Shown: positions 15,298 to 23,182 of the stretch, piece after piece
Layout of the letters: each line of letters opens with the position of its first letter
Position numbering within the stretch: the first letter of the stretch is position 1
NCBI GenBank assembly: GCA_019649035.1
Contig: BMAT01005488.1
Coordinates: forward strand, 110,260-133,441
Origin: Elysia marginata
Taxonomy: Eukaryota > Mollusca > Gastropoda > Plakobranchidae
Reading direction: 5' to 3'
DNA length: 23,182 nt
Made by a program: the position numbers and the translations under genes
Notes under the pieces: model-generated
The model's database searches: none
What the model was told of the DNA's origin: nothing
The model's input: only the letters and a program-made list of their open reading frames with translations

Positions 15298-16898
15298 TCA
15301 CTTACTTGCAAAACATCCCGTCATGCAATTGGCCAGGTTTCCGGCAACAATAGCTGGGATGATTTTCCCAGACACCCACCTCTTCCTCCTCGGTGCTAGC
15401 GCGAACAAGACACCTATTGTCAAGACAGCCGACAGTGCAGAAGAAAACCCGCAAAGACAGTAGGTAGCGATAGCTTCCGAACGTTCCTAGTGAGGAGACG
15501 GATAAAACAACTGGTACTAAAACAGCATCACGCTAATTATGAAAAGGTGTATATTTTAGCATGAGGAAGTAAGGGGGGTCTTCGGAAATAACCCATTTAC
15601 CCCTTCACGAGATTGGTTTGAAAAAGAAAGGCTGAAATAGAATTATAAATGAAAGAAAAAAGCTTTTTATGCAAAGCTTAATCCTCCAAAAATTTCTAAG
15701 TGCTTAGCTTGGGTTTCTTCGATGGGTTGTTATTAGCCAATGCTACCCTGAACTTATACCGTCTGTAGTCGAGTACTGATTTTATGTTTTGGTGATGCGA
15801 TTAAAAACCTGTAAAAAGAATCTTTCCCGAGTATTAAGCATGGACCTGAAAATCCAGGACACTAACAGGAAACTTTTTTGGTCTCAGAACCTAAGTGTTT
15901 TCCAATGGCCACAATGTCACATGAAGGCATTATTTATGATAAAAGTTCTGAGAGATGCTATCGACTCTTCATACCTGCGACAAAAGGTCAAATTAATGAG
16001 CACCAGAAATTATTCGCAATAGATGTAGATAAACTTTTTTACAACTATGCCATTAATCTATCTCGTAGTTGTCGAGGCCTTCTAATGAAACAATGCACCT
16101 TGAGACTGAAACGAATAAACTACCTGCTAGTTTTTTTATAGCATTTATCTGTCACTAACCCTGAAGCGATGGAGATTAACAAAAAAAACCACAATTTATA
16201 AATATTACCAGTCAGTAAGTTTCTCATGTCAAGCTTAGATTGACTTATTGTTTTTTATTTCATGTCTTTCATTGAACTAGTATTTACTATCATAGTGTCT
16301 TCCTTCACTCACATCTATGAAGACATTTTTTAATTTAAGATCAGCATTGTAAAAACAAATGAAATTCCTGTCGAATACTTTCGTTTTAACTAAATCAGCT
16401 AATGGACTTTTTTTTTTACTTTTTGGAAGGAACTTCAAATCTTTATTTAAATATATATATATATGTACAGACAAGCAGAATAAGCAATAAAAGCAAGTAT
16501 AAGAGGATTGAAAGATTGGGAGAAAAAACATAATCTTCGAAACTCACAGAAAGAAAACCATTTTTTAGCCTCTCGTCCCATAAGTCAAGAGTGATATCAG
16601 TATCGCTGTGGTGAGTTATGGTGCCGTTAAATCCAGTCGCGGTCATGTATTGAAAGTACTTTAACTTGTTGATTTTCATAGCTGAGAGCTGAAATAAATC
16701 AAGAACTTTTGGGGTTTGCCAGTAAAAAAATGTGAAGTTTTACTTATCCTGAAAAAATATAGGTTAGAAAAAACCTTAGCTTTTTTATAATGTAAAAAGA
16801 TGATGAGTATTATAGAAAATAGGCTATAGGGATGACAACGATAATTTTTATAACAGTAGTAGTTGTAGTTGTAGTACTAGTAATAGTAGTAGTAGTAT

Positions 16899-16946
<48 letters not shown>

Positions 16947-19158
16947 CATTATGTTCCAACGTTCTCAAACTTACTTTCAAGAACGCAACAATATTGATGA
17001 TTCCAATTCTGTAGCCTAGCAACATGCCCACTCTTCTACAGTCCTCTGGGTCGACGCCCATACCCAACGCCACCGGATACAGAAGGTAGGAGGAAATCAG
17101 CTGAAACAATAAGGAGTACAGGCTTAACCCATAATTGTTAAATCTTAAAAACACAGAATCTTACTTCCCAAAATTAGCAGACCTCATTGTTCAAAGCCTC
17201 CCGGGCAACAGAGATCAGTAATGATATTAAAAAGGTAACTGACATACTGATTGAAACAGTGGAAAATTGTGTGTCAATGTATGGAGCATGAAGTATAATT
17301 ATAGCGCAAAATATTTATTATTTTATAATAAAAAGCGCGTTTTATCCAGCACTGAATAAACTAAAATAATAAAGGCGCTCTATAAGGCTTTCCTGACGAT
17401 TCATCTTAACAATTATTCGTTCTAAATTAAGTGCATGCAGTATAATTATGGCTTCAATTTAAGAACTTCAGAAAACAGCAGATTGCTAACATAGATTTAT
17501 AGGGTCTTTTACCGCTTTCAGTTAAGTTCTTACTTAAGCTGTGCCATTTCGGAGACCACCTGGCCAACTTTCTCTCGTAACACCGTATACAGTGTAAACC
17601 AATAGCTTCTAAAAATTCTGTACACACACTGAAAGTCTTTGAATTAAACGTTTACTATTTTATTCCGAACAGTTGTGGCGGTTCTTTTGAGCTTCCATCC
17701 CTTTTAATTCTAGGCACATTACATATATTTTATTCCATACCTCTATAGAAAACCCCTCGACGCCAACTCGATCTCCGAACCATCCAAACGCATTATTCAC
17801 GAGAGACACCATTGACATGAAGATGTAACCGAGCACGGCGACATTGCCTGTGGCGGCCAATACACTCACACCACCCGCCTGGAAGGCTTCCATTAGGTTG
17901 GAATATTTACTAGGGATATAGAGAAAATCTGTATCCTTATGTTGAACTCACAATAGCAATGCTATTATAGCTTGTAAATCCTAAGTGTAGATCAGTAACT
18001 GATGCTAGAGATAGGAGAAATAAGGAAAAAACCGCTCGGATCAGTTTTAAATGAGATGTCTTTTAAAGTATACCCTACCACTTTGAATGCATTGAAATAA
18101 ACTAATTCGCGGTTCAGAGAATTGGAGTTCAGAGTATGCCTGTCTTTAAAAGGTACAAAAATTACACTTTCAGAAAGCTTTAAGGGAACAATAATATACA
18201 AAAAAAGATTTACTTGGCCTGATTTATTCTGGCCGCTTTTCGTTTCAGTCAATATTTTAATGAAGCTGGACTGAAACCAGAGGGCGTCACTTAAAAGACC
18301 AGAAGGTCAATTTCTGTGTATAATAGAGCTGTTCGAATTAGGACGATAAAAATGTGAGCTTTAAGCCCAGCTGTTTGTTTTTTTTTTCTTGTCATAATTG
18401 GGGCCTATGACTTACAGACAAAGTCCTAGTGATTAAAATATGTCTAAAAATGACATCAAGTCATAAATCAACAACAGATAACACATTATTTCTGAGCTTA
18501 GAAGAATGCTTCAGTACCTGATAGTTACGACTGGCTAAGTAACCGGGGCAGTTTTTCGTATTATATTGGAGCATATTTGTCTCGCACTGTTAGGTGTCGC
18601 AATTTTCTCTTAACAATCCGTTGATATTTAGCTTCAAACCATTGTGGATAGCATGAAGTTATCAAAATTACGTGAAAAGCTATTCAATTTTTTTTAATTG
18701 TAGAGAAAACGATGGAAATTTATATTTTATATAGCTTTATCAAATCGCAACTCCTGACGTCCGATTTATAGGGACAGACCACGAGAAATTTTCGAGATTT
18801 AGAAAGACATGAACTAGTGGACAAGGTAAAACCTTCCTATGTCTGGCTTACCCTTTCTCTTCAGCGCACAGATCCTTTGGGTCTTCTTTTAAAGCAGGTG
18901 CGTCAGGCCTGGCTTCTGGCACCATCAGTTTACAGATAGCAAATGTTGCCGGGGCAGACACTACCATCGCAGGGATCACATACTCAAGAGATATCTGGGT
19001 TAAGTTGTAATCATTTCTGTAGGATATTTACTGTGTCTCTTTTTCTTAATTTGTAAAGCGCTTCGAGTTTTGATAAGGAAAAGCGGCCAATAAATTGATG
19101 CGAATATTGTTTTTATAATTATCATTTCTATAATTATTATTATTATTATTATTATTAN

Positions 19159-19195
<37 letters not shown>

Positions 19196-19314
19196 TTTAT
19201 TATTGTAATTGTTGTCGTTGTTTTTGTTGTTGTTATTTTTATTATTATTACTACTACTACTACTACTACTACTATATACTACTACTACTACTTCTACTAC
19301 TACTACTACTACTG

Positions 19315-19350
<36 letters not shown>

Positions 19351-22056
19351 TTACTACTACTACTACTACTACTACTACTATTATCATTATCATTATTATT
19401 ACTATAATTGTTTTCATCGTCGTCATCATCATTATTATTATTGTTATCATTATTATTATTATTACTATTATTATTATCATCATCATCATCATCATTATTA
19501 TTATTATTATTATTATTAAAAGAGAGAACTAACGATAACATTGAGAGAACTGAAGTTTTACCTCGACAAATATTTAACACAAAGTTTTTAGCTCTAAATC
19601 CCTCTACAAGGTAAACAATAATATTTTTATCGCTGCTTCATTCTTTTCCTTTCAATTTGAATATGATTACTGATCATACAAAGTGAAATAAACAATGTGA
19701 ATGTGATATTTAAAAAGGAAAAATAAAATAAGTATGTATATTTAGTTTATGATATTAAAATACTTTTTGTTAGTCGAAGTGACGGCCTAATTTGTGTTTG
19801 AATAACACTAACTTTGAAAGCATGAGATATTCTCATAGCAAATATAAAAAATAAAATCCATTCATTGCATGTGCCCATCAACGCGATTTAACTAATGCAA
19901 TATGGTCTAATTGATATTGACAAATAACCTTTTCTATTCGCATGCGTAGTTATAGAGTATGCTGTAGTTATAGAGTATACTGTCCTATTTTAGGGGATAT
20001 CTGTTACCTGTTACCTGTAAGCGTCGTCACTGATGGCGGTAGCTAACAACGTTGCTGTCTTCACAAGCTCTCGCCATCCTTCTCAATCCTCACAGCATTT
20101 GTAGTAACTTCTTCAGGTTGCCTCTCTTGTTTCTCACTTTACATCCAAGGTATTTTATCTTTCTTTGGTTTACAGTTCGCGTGAATTGCAAACCTGTGTT
20201 CAATTCTCTTAAAATGCTCTTGTTTGGTTTTCTGTATTTGTATCTCGCTCTCAACAGTCTTATGTAGATATCTGCTGTGTTAATCTTTTTTTACGTCTGC
20301 TTTTCTTTATGCTTCGTTGTCGCACAGAACAATATGTCATATCAAGTCTTTTGGTACCTTCATCTTGATATCTCTGGGCTCTTCTTTATCCTTTCATATG
20401 CTATCAAATTGCAAAAAAATGGTTTTGCTATTAGCATGCTTCTTTTTATGTCTAGAGTGAACAGGGCGATAATAGCAAAAGAACTCTCAAACAACCTTGC
20501 TTTTCTCGCTAATTTTACTTTGTACTCACAGCTGAAAATGAAACCGACTCCACTAAAAGGTTAGAATATTTGGAACTATCAATACTTACACCCAGAGATG
20601 CTAAGACTGCGATATAAGATCCACCCATGGACGAGAAACATCCTGTGAGCACTGCGAAAAGCTGAGACTTCGTCAACTGCATCAGAAACGGTCGCATCAC
20701 GACAACATTGGTAAACTGTCGACGTTAGGGACGAAAACCAAGTGAATAAAACCTTTAATTGTAAAGCCTGGATTCCAACTTTTTAACATAATTGTGTTCT
20801 AAAGAGATTGAAGTTAAAAACTAAAAACTAGGTATTTTTGTCTTTTTGTCTTGCCTGAAGAAAAAGGAAAGATACCATATGACAACTTTTTTAAAGCCAA
20901 TACCCATTTTAGGAAACATAACAGAAAACCTATGTGTGGAAACTTACAGAATTGAGAAAAAGTAGAAATGAAAGGAAAAGAGAAAGAGGCGGAAGGGAGT
21001 TAGGAAAAAGAAAAAAGCAGTTACTACCATAATTTTATTTCTATCACGTAGACTTTTTTCAATTGTGTGAAATTAAATTAAAATTTACCACACTGAAGCA
21101 TTATATACTTTTGAAATGAGCAACTGTACGCAAAGGCAATCAAAAGATAGACAGACATACGTGATGAAAGACAGGAGAGAGGGGATAGGCCGATTTATCT
21201 TAAAACACAGGAATTCTATTTTCCTCACTGTTGTAAAAGTCTTGTTGGTTGAACAATTTTTATTAATTGTCAAAACTGCTCACCCCTTCCATGAAGATAC
21301 CAGCAGAGACGCTCATCGCCTCCAGTGGACTCACACCGACGACGAACTGGAGTACCTTGCCAATCACTGAAATGATGTATTGCATAGCTCCGATGTTGTA
21401 CAGCATAGAAAAAACAGCGTTGGTGAACCAGATGAGTGGCAGAGCCTGAGGTGTATATCAGAGTAATATTAAATGCGAACCTTCCTTTGAAATAGCCCGT
21501 AAGATATTTGTGAAGACCGTTTGATATTGGAGCTCTTTAACAAGAACTTGCCAAATTTTCATTTCCTTTTATATAAGTCATTTAAGGCTATAATGACGCT
21601 CAAATTATAATAGTTATCCTTTTTCAAAGTGCGAAAAGCCTTGCCAAAGCTAATTGCATTTTCATTTACTTTTACACAGTCATTTAGGGCTACAATACCC
21701 CTCAAATCATAATAGCAATTCTTTTTCAAAGTGCAAAAAGCATGATTTAAATAGAACAACGCTTAAAATGTTTACTCTCAGACTTCAATTTAAGTCCTGT
21801 GTTTGATAAACACTATGTTTAAAAAATTTTTTGTTAAAAAATTGATAGATAAATTTAGTCTTACCCCAAAAATAAAAATATGGTCTCTCCAACTTGGTCC
21901 AAAAATCAACCTGCCGCCCTCGTCTGTGTTGCTAAAAAAATCAGAGAACCGATCTTGGACCCACATTACTGTGTCTTTGCCGTACTTAAATTTAAGCACA
22001 AACATGGCGCACAAAAACTGCAACGACACGCTCCAGAATACCGTGTGCCAATTTAT
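15298..22056 (-). CDS. SLC28-like: SLC28/CNT-like transporter, copy B (spliced gene, 5' partial)
   Basis: Complement join of 21865-22056, 21284-21445, 20590-20715, 18852-18994, 17741-17909, 16975-17100, 16548-16688 and 15306-15486 (or to the in-frame TGA at 15298-15300). It is a paralogue of copy A, facing it tail to tail. The eight exons match copy A in length and phase, every intron is GT/AG, and no stop or shift interrupts about 415 codons. The same family blocks appear in the same order. The same non-canonical residues occupy the ligand sites, so the divergence predates the duplication. Role: plasma-membrane solute carrier of the CNT fold; substrate unknown. The exon equivalent to copy A 911-1052 was not found up to 23182, so it lies outside the window or is lost. 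Confidence 0.85.
15306..15486 (-). CDS. SLC28-like: Copy B exon 9: RSEAIATY..CGF and C-terminal helices
   Basis: 181 nt. The acceptor is CTCCTCACTAG and the donor GCAA|GTAAGT. It encodes ERSEAIATYCLCGFSS, a TM helix, LAPRRKRWVSGK and IIPAIVAGNLANCMTGCFA. If the donor is not used, translation ends after Ser-Lys at the TGA 15298-15300, with an AATAAA on the - strand at 15252-15257. If it is used, a short terminal exon like that of copy A should lie below 15300; I did not find one. Confidence 0.88.
15487..16547 (-). other. Copy B intron 8
   Basis: 1061-nt GT/AG intron between exons 8 and 9. It includes a short (AT)n at about 16450-16464. I recognise nothing else, and in particular no Penelope-like fragment equivalent to that in the matching copy A intron. 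Confidence 0.75.
16548..16688 (-). CDS. SLC28-like: Copy B exon 8: hydrophilic loop with NGT sequon
   Basis: 141 nt, phase 0. The acceptor is TTTATTTCAG and the donor TCT|GTGAGT. It encodes KINKLKYFQYMTATGF, NGTITHHSDTDITLDLWD and KNGFLS. Twelve of 47 residues differ from copy A, but the NGT sequon, HH pair and DITLDLWD are kept. Confidence 0.88.
16856..16947. repeat. (TAG)n array in copy B intron 7 ((CTA)n on the coding strand)
   Basis: Starts impure (GTAGTTGTAGTACTAG) and becomes a pure TAG run at about 16900-16946, 28 nt after the copy B exon 7 donor. Confidence 0.95.
16975..17100 (-). CDS. SLC28-like: Copy B exon 7: ALGMGVD and altered NEF motif
   Basis: 126 nt, phase 0. The acceptor is TTGTTTCAG and the donor AAA|GTAAGT. 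It encodes LISSYLLYPVALGMGVD, EDCRRVGMLLGYRIG and IINIVAFLK. The family's Asn-Glu-Phe is Ile-Asn-Ile, again lacking the Glu. A (CTA)n array follows 28 nt into the downstream intron. Confidence 0.9.
17101..17740 (-). other. Copy B intron 6
   Basis: 640-nt GT/AG intron; no repeat or gene recognised. Confidence 0.75.
17741..17909 (-). CDS. SLC28-like: Copy B exon 6: VSLVN..WFG transmembrane segment
   Basis: 169 nt. The acceptor is TATCCCTAG and the donor GAG|GTATGG. It encodes KYSNLMEAFQAGG, a long TM stretch, then VNNAFGWFGDRVGVEGFSIE. Only four residues differ from copy A. Its better donor supports the exon end chosen for copy A. Confidence 0.9.
17910..18851 (-). other. Copy B intron 5
   Basis: 942-nt GT/AG intron; AT-rich, with nothing recognised. 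Confidence 0.75.
18852..18994 (-). CDS. SLC28-like: Copy B exon 5: SAPA motif and acidic loop
   Basis: 143 nt, phase 0 start, ending in a split Gly codon. The acceptor is CTTAACCCAG and the donor AAAGG|GTAAGC. The first 33 residues (ISLEYVIPAM through PEARPDAP) are identical to copy A. The following acidic loop diverges to ALKEDPKDLCAEEK, showing relaxed constraint there. Confidence 0.88.
19040..19520 (+). mobile_element. LINE 3' end with ATT tail expanding into ATT/ACT/ATC arrays
   Basis: The sequence TTTGTAAAGCGCTTCGAG, GATAAGGAAAAGCGGCC and AATAAATTG (about 19050-19097) resembles the common invertebrate non-LTR retrotransposon 3' end (AAAGCGCTT..GAG..GGAAAAGCGC..ATAAA) followed by ATT repeats. 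The tail runs about 400 nt through ATT (about 19135-19205), ACT (19250-19380) and ATT/ATC blocks. One N occurs at 19158. It lies within the copy B intron between exons 4 and 5, on the opposite strand to the gene. Confidence 0.6.
20004..20270 (-). mobile_element. LINE ORF2 C-terminal remnant
   Basis: On the - strand, one frame reads NKSILRELNTGLQFT then RKIKYLG and VRNKRGNLKKLL (about 20265 to 20095). A second frame reads EGWRELVKTATLL and ends SDDAYR with a TAA at 20011-20013. These resemble the tail of a LINE reverse transcriptase ORF (the RK-hydrophobic-GHV-R block and the final EDREGWRELV block). A deletion and a stop separate them, so it is a dead fragment. It lies in the same copy B intron as the ATT-tailed LINE end. 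Confidence 0.6.
20590..20715 (-). CDS. SLC28-like: Copy B exon 4: altered GQTE-motif region
   Basis: 126 nt, phase 0. The acceptor is ACGTCGACAG and the donor GGT|GTAAGT. It opens FTNVVVMRPFL and continues KSQLFAVLTGCFSSMGGS. Thr again occupies the position of the conserved CNT Glu. Seven of 42 residues differ from copy A. Confidence 0.9.
20716..21283 (-). other. Copy B intron 3
   Basis: 568-nt GT/AG intron; a purine-rich patch near 20950-21020, nothing else recognised. Confidence 0.8.
21284..21445 (-). CDS. SLC28-like: Copy B exon 3: TM helix and SP.E segment
   Basis: 162 nt, phase 0. The acceptor is ACACCTCAG and the donor GGG|GTGAGC. It encodes PLIWFTNAVFSMLYNIGAMQ, VGVSPLEAMS and SAGIFMEG. 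The final GIFMEG, in place of the family's NxFVGQ, is identical in copy A. Confidence 0.9.
21545..21755. repeat. Imperfect 103-nt tandem duplication
   Basis: Two adjacent copies start at ATTTTCATTT (21555 and 21658), each continuing AGTCATTTA.GGCTA.AAT, CTCAAAT.ATAATAG and TTTTTCAAAGTGC.AAAAG. It lies in the copy B intron between exons 2 and 3. Confidence 0.8.
21865..22056 (-). CDS. SLC28-like: Copy B exon 2: start of CNT core
   Basis: 192 nt, phase 0. The acceptor is TCATCACCAG and the donor GGG|GTAAGA. It encodes INWHTVFWSVSLQFLCAMF, then KYGKDTVMWVQDRF, NTDEGGRLIFG and DHIFIFG. Ten of 64 residues differ from copy A, mostly conservative (I/V, R/K, E/D). No upstream coding exon was recognised between 22057 and 23182; in copy A the previous exon ends only 497 nt upstream. 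Confidence 0.9.
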
Positions 22057-23182
22057 CTGGTGATGACAAAAAAAGACCACGACATTCATATGAAATTTCT
22101 TGACGAGCATGTTTAAAGAAAAAATATTAATGCTAAAAAAGAGGAAGAAAAAGCATTGCAAAGGAGCATTTTTTATGTTGAATTTGATACCCGTAATAAG
22201 CCCTCCGTCCCTTGGATTAATACGCCGTCCAGATAGTAACCCATACGTGTTAGAAATTGTCACACTGCATAATTGCTTTTTTCCGGTTTTATTGGTTAAC
22301 AATAATTACTCTGAGCAAAGATTCGAGCAACTAGTGATATGCGATGTGGTAATATTTTAAGGATAGTATCTCAGTGAAATGTGTTTAAATACAAATTGAA
22401 ATTACAGTGGACTAGAGCAATACAGTAGAGAAACTTCTAAAACAAAACTGCAGTTTTGGAAAAAAACATTGACAATCTGCAGGCTGCATGGTTTTAAAAA
22501 GTGGAAAAATTAGTACGCACAATACGAGTTTTGAAAGTTTTCGTTAACAAGTGACTGTTGCTTAACTCTTTTGTCTTGTACTGAGAACTAGAATATCCAG
22601 GTATACCACGGGGAGTTGTCAAACAAACTTCAATAAATTTCCTAAAAAGTGAACTTTTTTACTTGCGATTTTTTTAACTGAAGTAGTTTGTCCGACATCT
22701 TTATTAAGCAACAATTAGGCAAACTCCAACCATTACCATATAGATTTTTGCTTTTGGTTTTTGGATTTTTGTCTTGTTCTTTCTCTCCATCCTTTATTTT
22801 TCTAAAATGTTTTTCTTTTGCTTGATAAGTAATTGTAAGGAAAAACATATAACATCTTTTGACCCAAAGTAATTTTCTATGCCTTGGAAAAGCTTATCTT
22901 TTATTGAACTTCTGTCCCGCCCTTAAGGGTAGTGTCAGGAAATTCCTAAATCCCGTTCTTGCTACTATTATTCATACCAGGTTTAGTGCTATTCATCCAA
23001 CCCTTTCTTGGACTGCGGTTTATCCTCCTGTAATGTTTCCGTCTATAAGGGGAGTTTTGTTTTCGAGAGGCAGTAATATGAAACATTTCAGATCATGTTT
23101 TACGTTGCAGCTGTATGCAGGCGATGCGTTGGCCGTCTAAGGGCTTGTTTCCACCAAAACAGAAACGACCCGATCCAAACCG
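22057..23182. other. Sequence upstream of copy B exon 2, no exon recognised
   Basis: Expected to contain the copy B counterpart of exon 911-1052, but no segment translating to LLYVAMTAF or RPSK-like text was seen on the - strand. The block 22910-23182 is less AT-rich than its surroundings, with a 93-codon open frame (22859-23140, +) of unrecognised, non-CNT sequence. I do not call it a gene. Confidence 0.4.

Larger units (their letters stand above)
18995..20589 (-). other. Copy B intron 4
   Basis: 1595-nt GT/AG intron enlarged by two retroelement remnants. A short direct repeat (GTAGTTATAGAGTAT, about 19946 and 19964) lies just beyond the ORF2 remnant, on its 3' side. The stretch 19530-19940 shows nothing recognisable. 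Confidence 0.75.

Noticed and set aside
15124-15399. + strand frame over copy B exon 9 and its flank
   Set aside because: Antisense shadow of the real - strand exon.
15789-16141. Two overlapping + strand frames inside copy B intron 8
   Set aside because: Both are antisense to an intron, overlap in different frames and show no family motif.
19046-19614. Open frames of poly-Ile, poly-Leu, poly-Asn or poly-Ser
   Set aside because: Repeat translations of ATT/ACT arrays inside a copy B intron.
21545-21755. CRISPR-like repeat
   Set aside because: Only two adjacent imperfect copies of about 103 nt in an intron of a eukaryotic gene.
22859-23140. 93-codon + strand frame upstream of copy B
   Set aside because: Sequence unlike any CNT exon and no domain recognised; kept only as an unexplained block.

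Overview
This is a eukaryotic nuclear window. It is AT-rich and full of introns, microsatellites and retroelement debris. The retroelement types (a Penelope-like GIY-YIG endonuclease remnant, tRNA-headed SINEs, a LINE tail ending in ATT repeats) and the gene content fit an invertebrate. A mollusc, probably a gastropod, is my best guess, but that assignment is inference.

The only genes I can support are two paralogous, convergent (tail-to-tail) genes of the concentrative nucleoside transporter family (CNT, SLC28). Copy A lies on the + strand: nine well-defined exons from 911 to 8346 plus a probable short terminal exon at 8700. Copy B lies on the - strand: eight exons from 22056 down to 15306. 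The 5' exons of both fall outside the window, or for copy B were not found. The eight exons present in both copies have identical lengths (192, 162, 126, 143, 169, 126, 141 and 181 nt), identical phases and canonical GT/AG sites. By my manual alignment the proteins are about 85% identical. Neither copy has a stop or frameshift, so both look functional.

Both copies have the CNT fold signatures (the GxSPxE region, SAPA motif, RSEAIATYxLCGF block and LAPxR block). However, the residues that in known CNTs contact the nucleoside and sodium are replaced in both. The Gly-Gln-Thr-Glu motif reads Glu-Gly-Phe-Thr, the Asn-Glu-Phe motif reads Phe/Ile-Asn-Val/Ile, and the Asn of Gly-Phe-Ala-Asn is Ser. 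This points to a divergent SLC28-like subfamily with changed substrate or coupling, and it is the most interesting signal here.

Layout: 1-910 upstream intron with a trinucleotide array and a SINE-like element; 911-8346 copy A exons, whose introns hold a CT/CTAT array, a 229-bp foldback palindrome, an (ACT)n array and a rearranged Penelope-like fragment; 8347-10265 last intron, terminal exon and AT-rich 3' UTR; 10266-15297 intergenic with a SINE-like element, a long TAG-repeat array containing a 112-N gap, and CT tracts interrupted by a LINE-type tail; 15298-22056 copy B, whose introns hold (CTA)n, a LINE 3' end with a long ATT/ACT tail, and a LINE ORF2 C-terminal remnant; 22057-23182 upstream sequence of copy B with no exon that I recognise.
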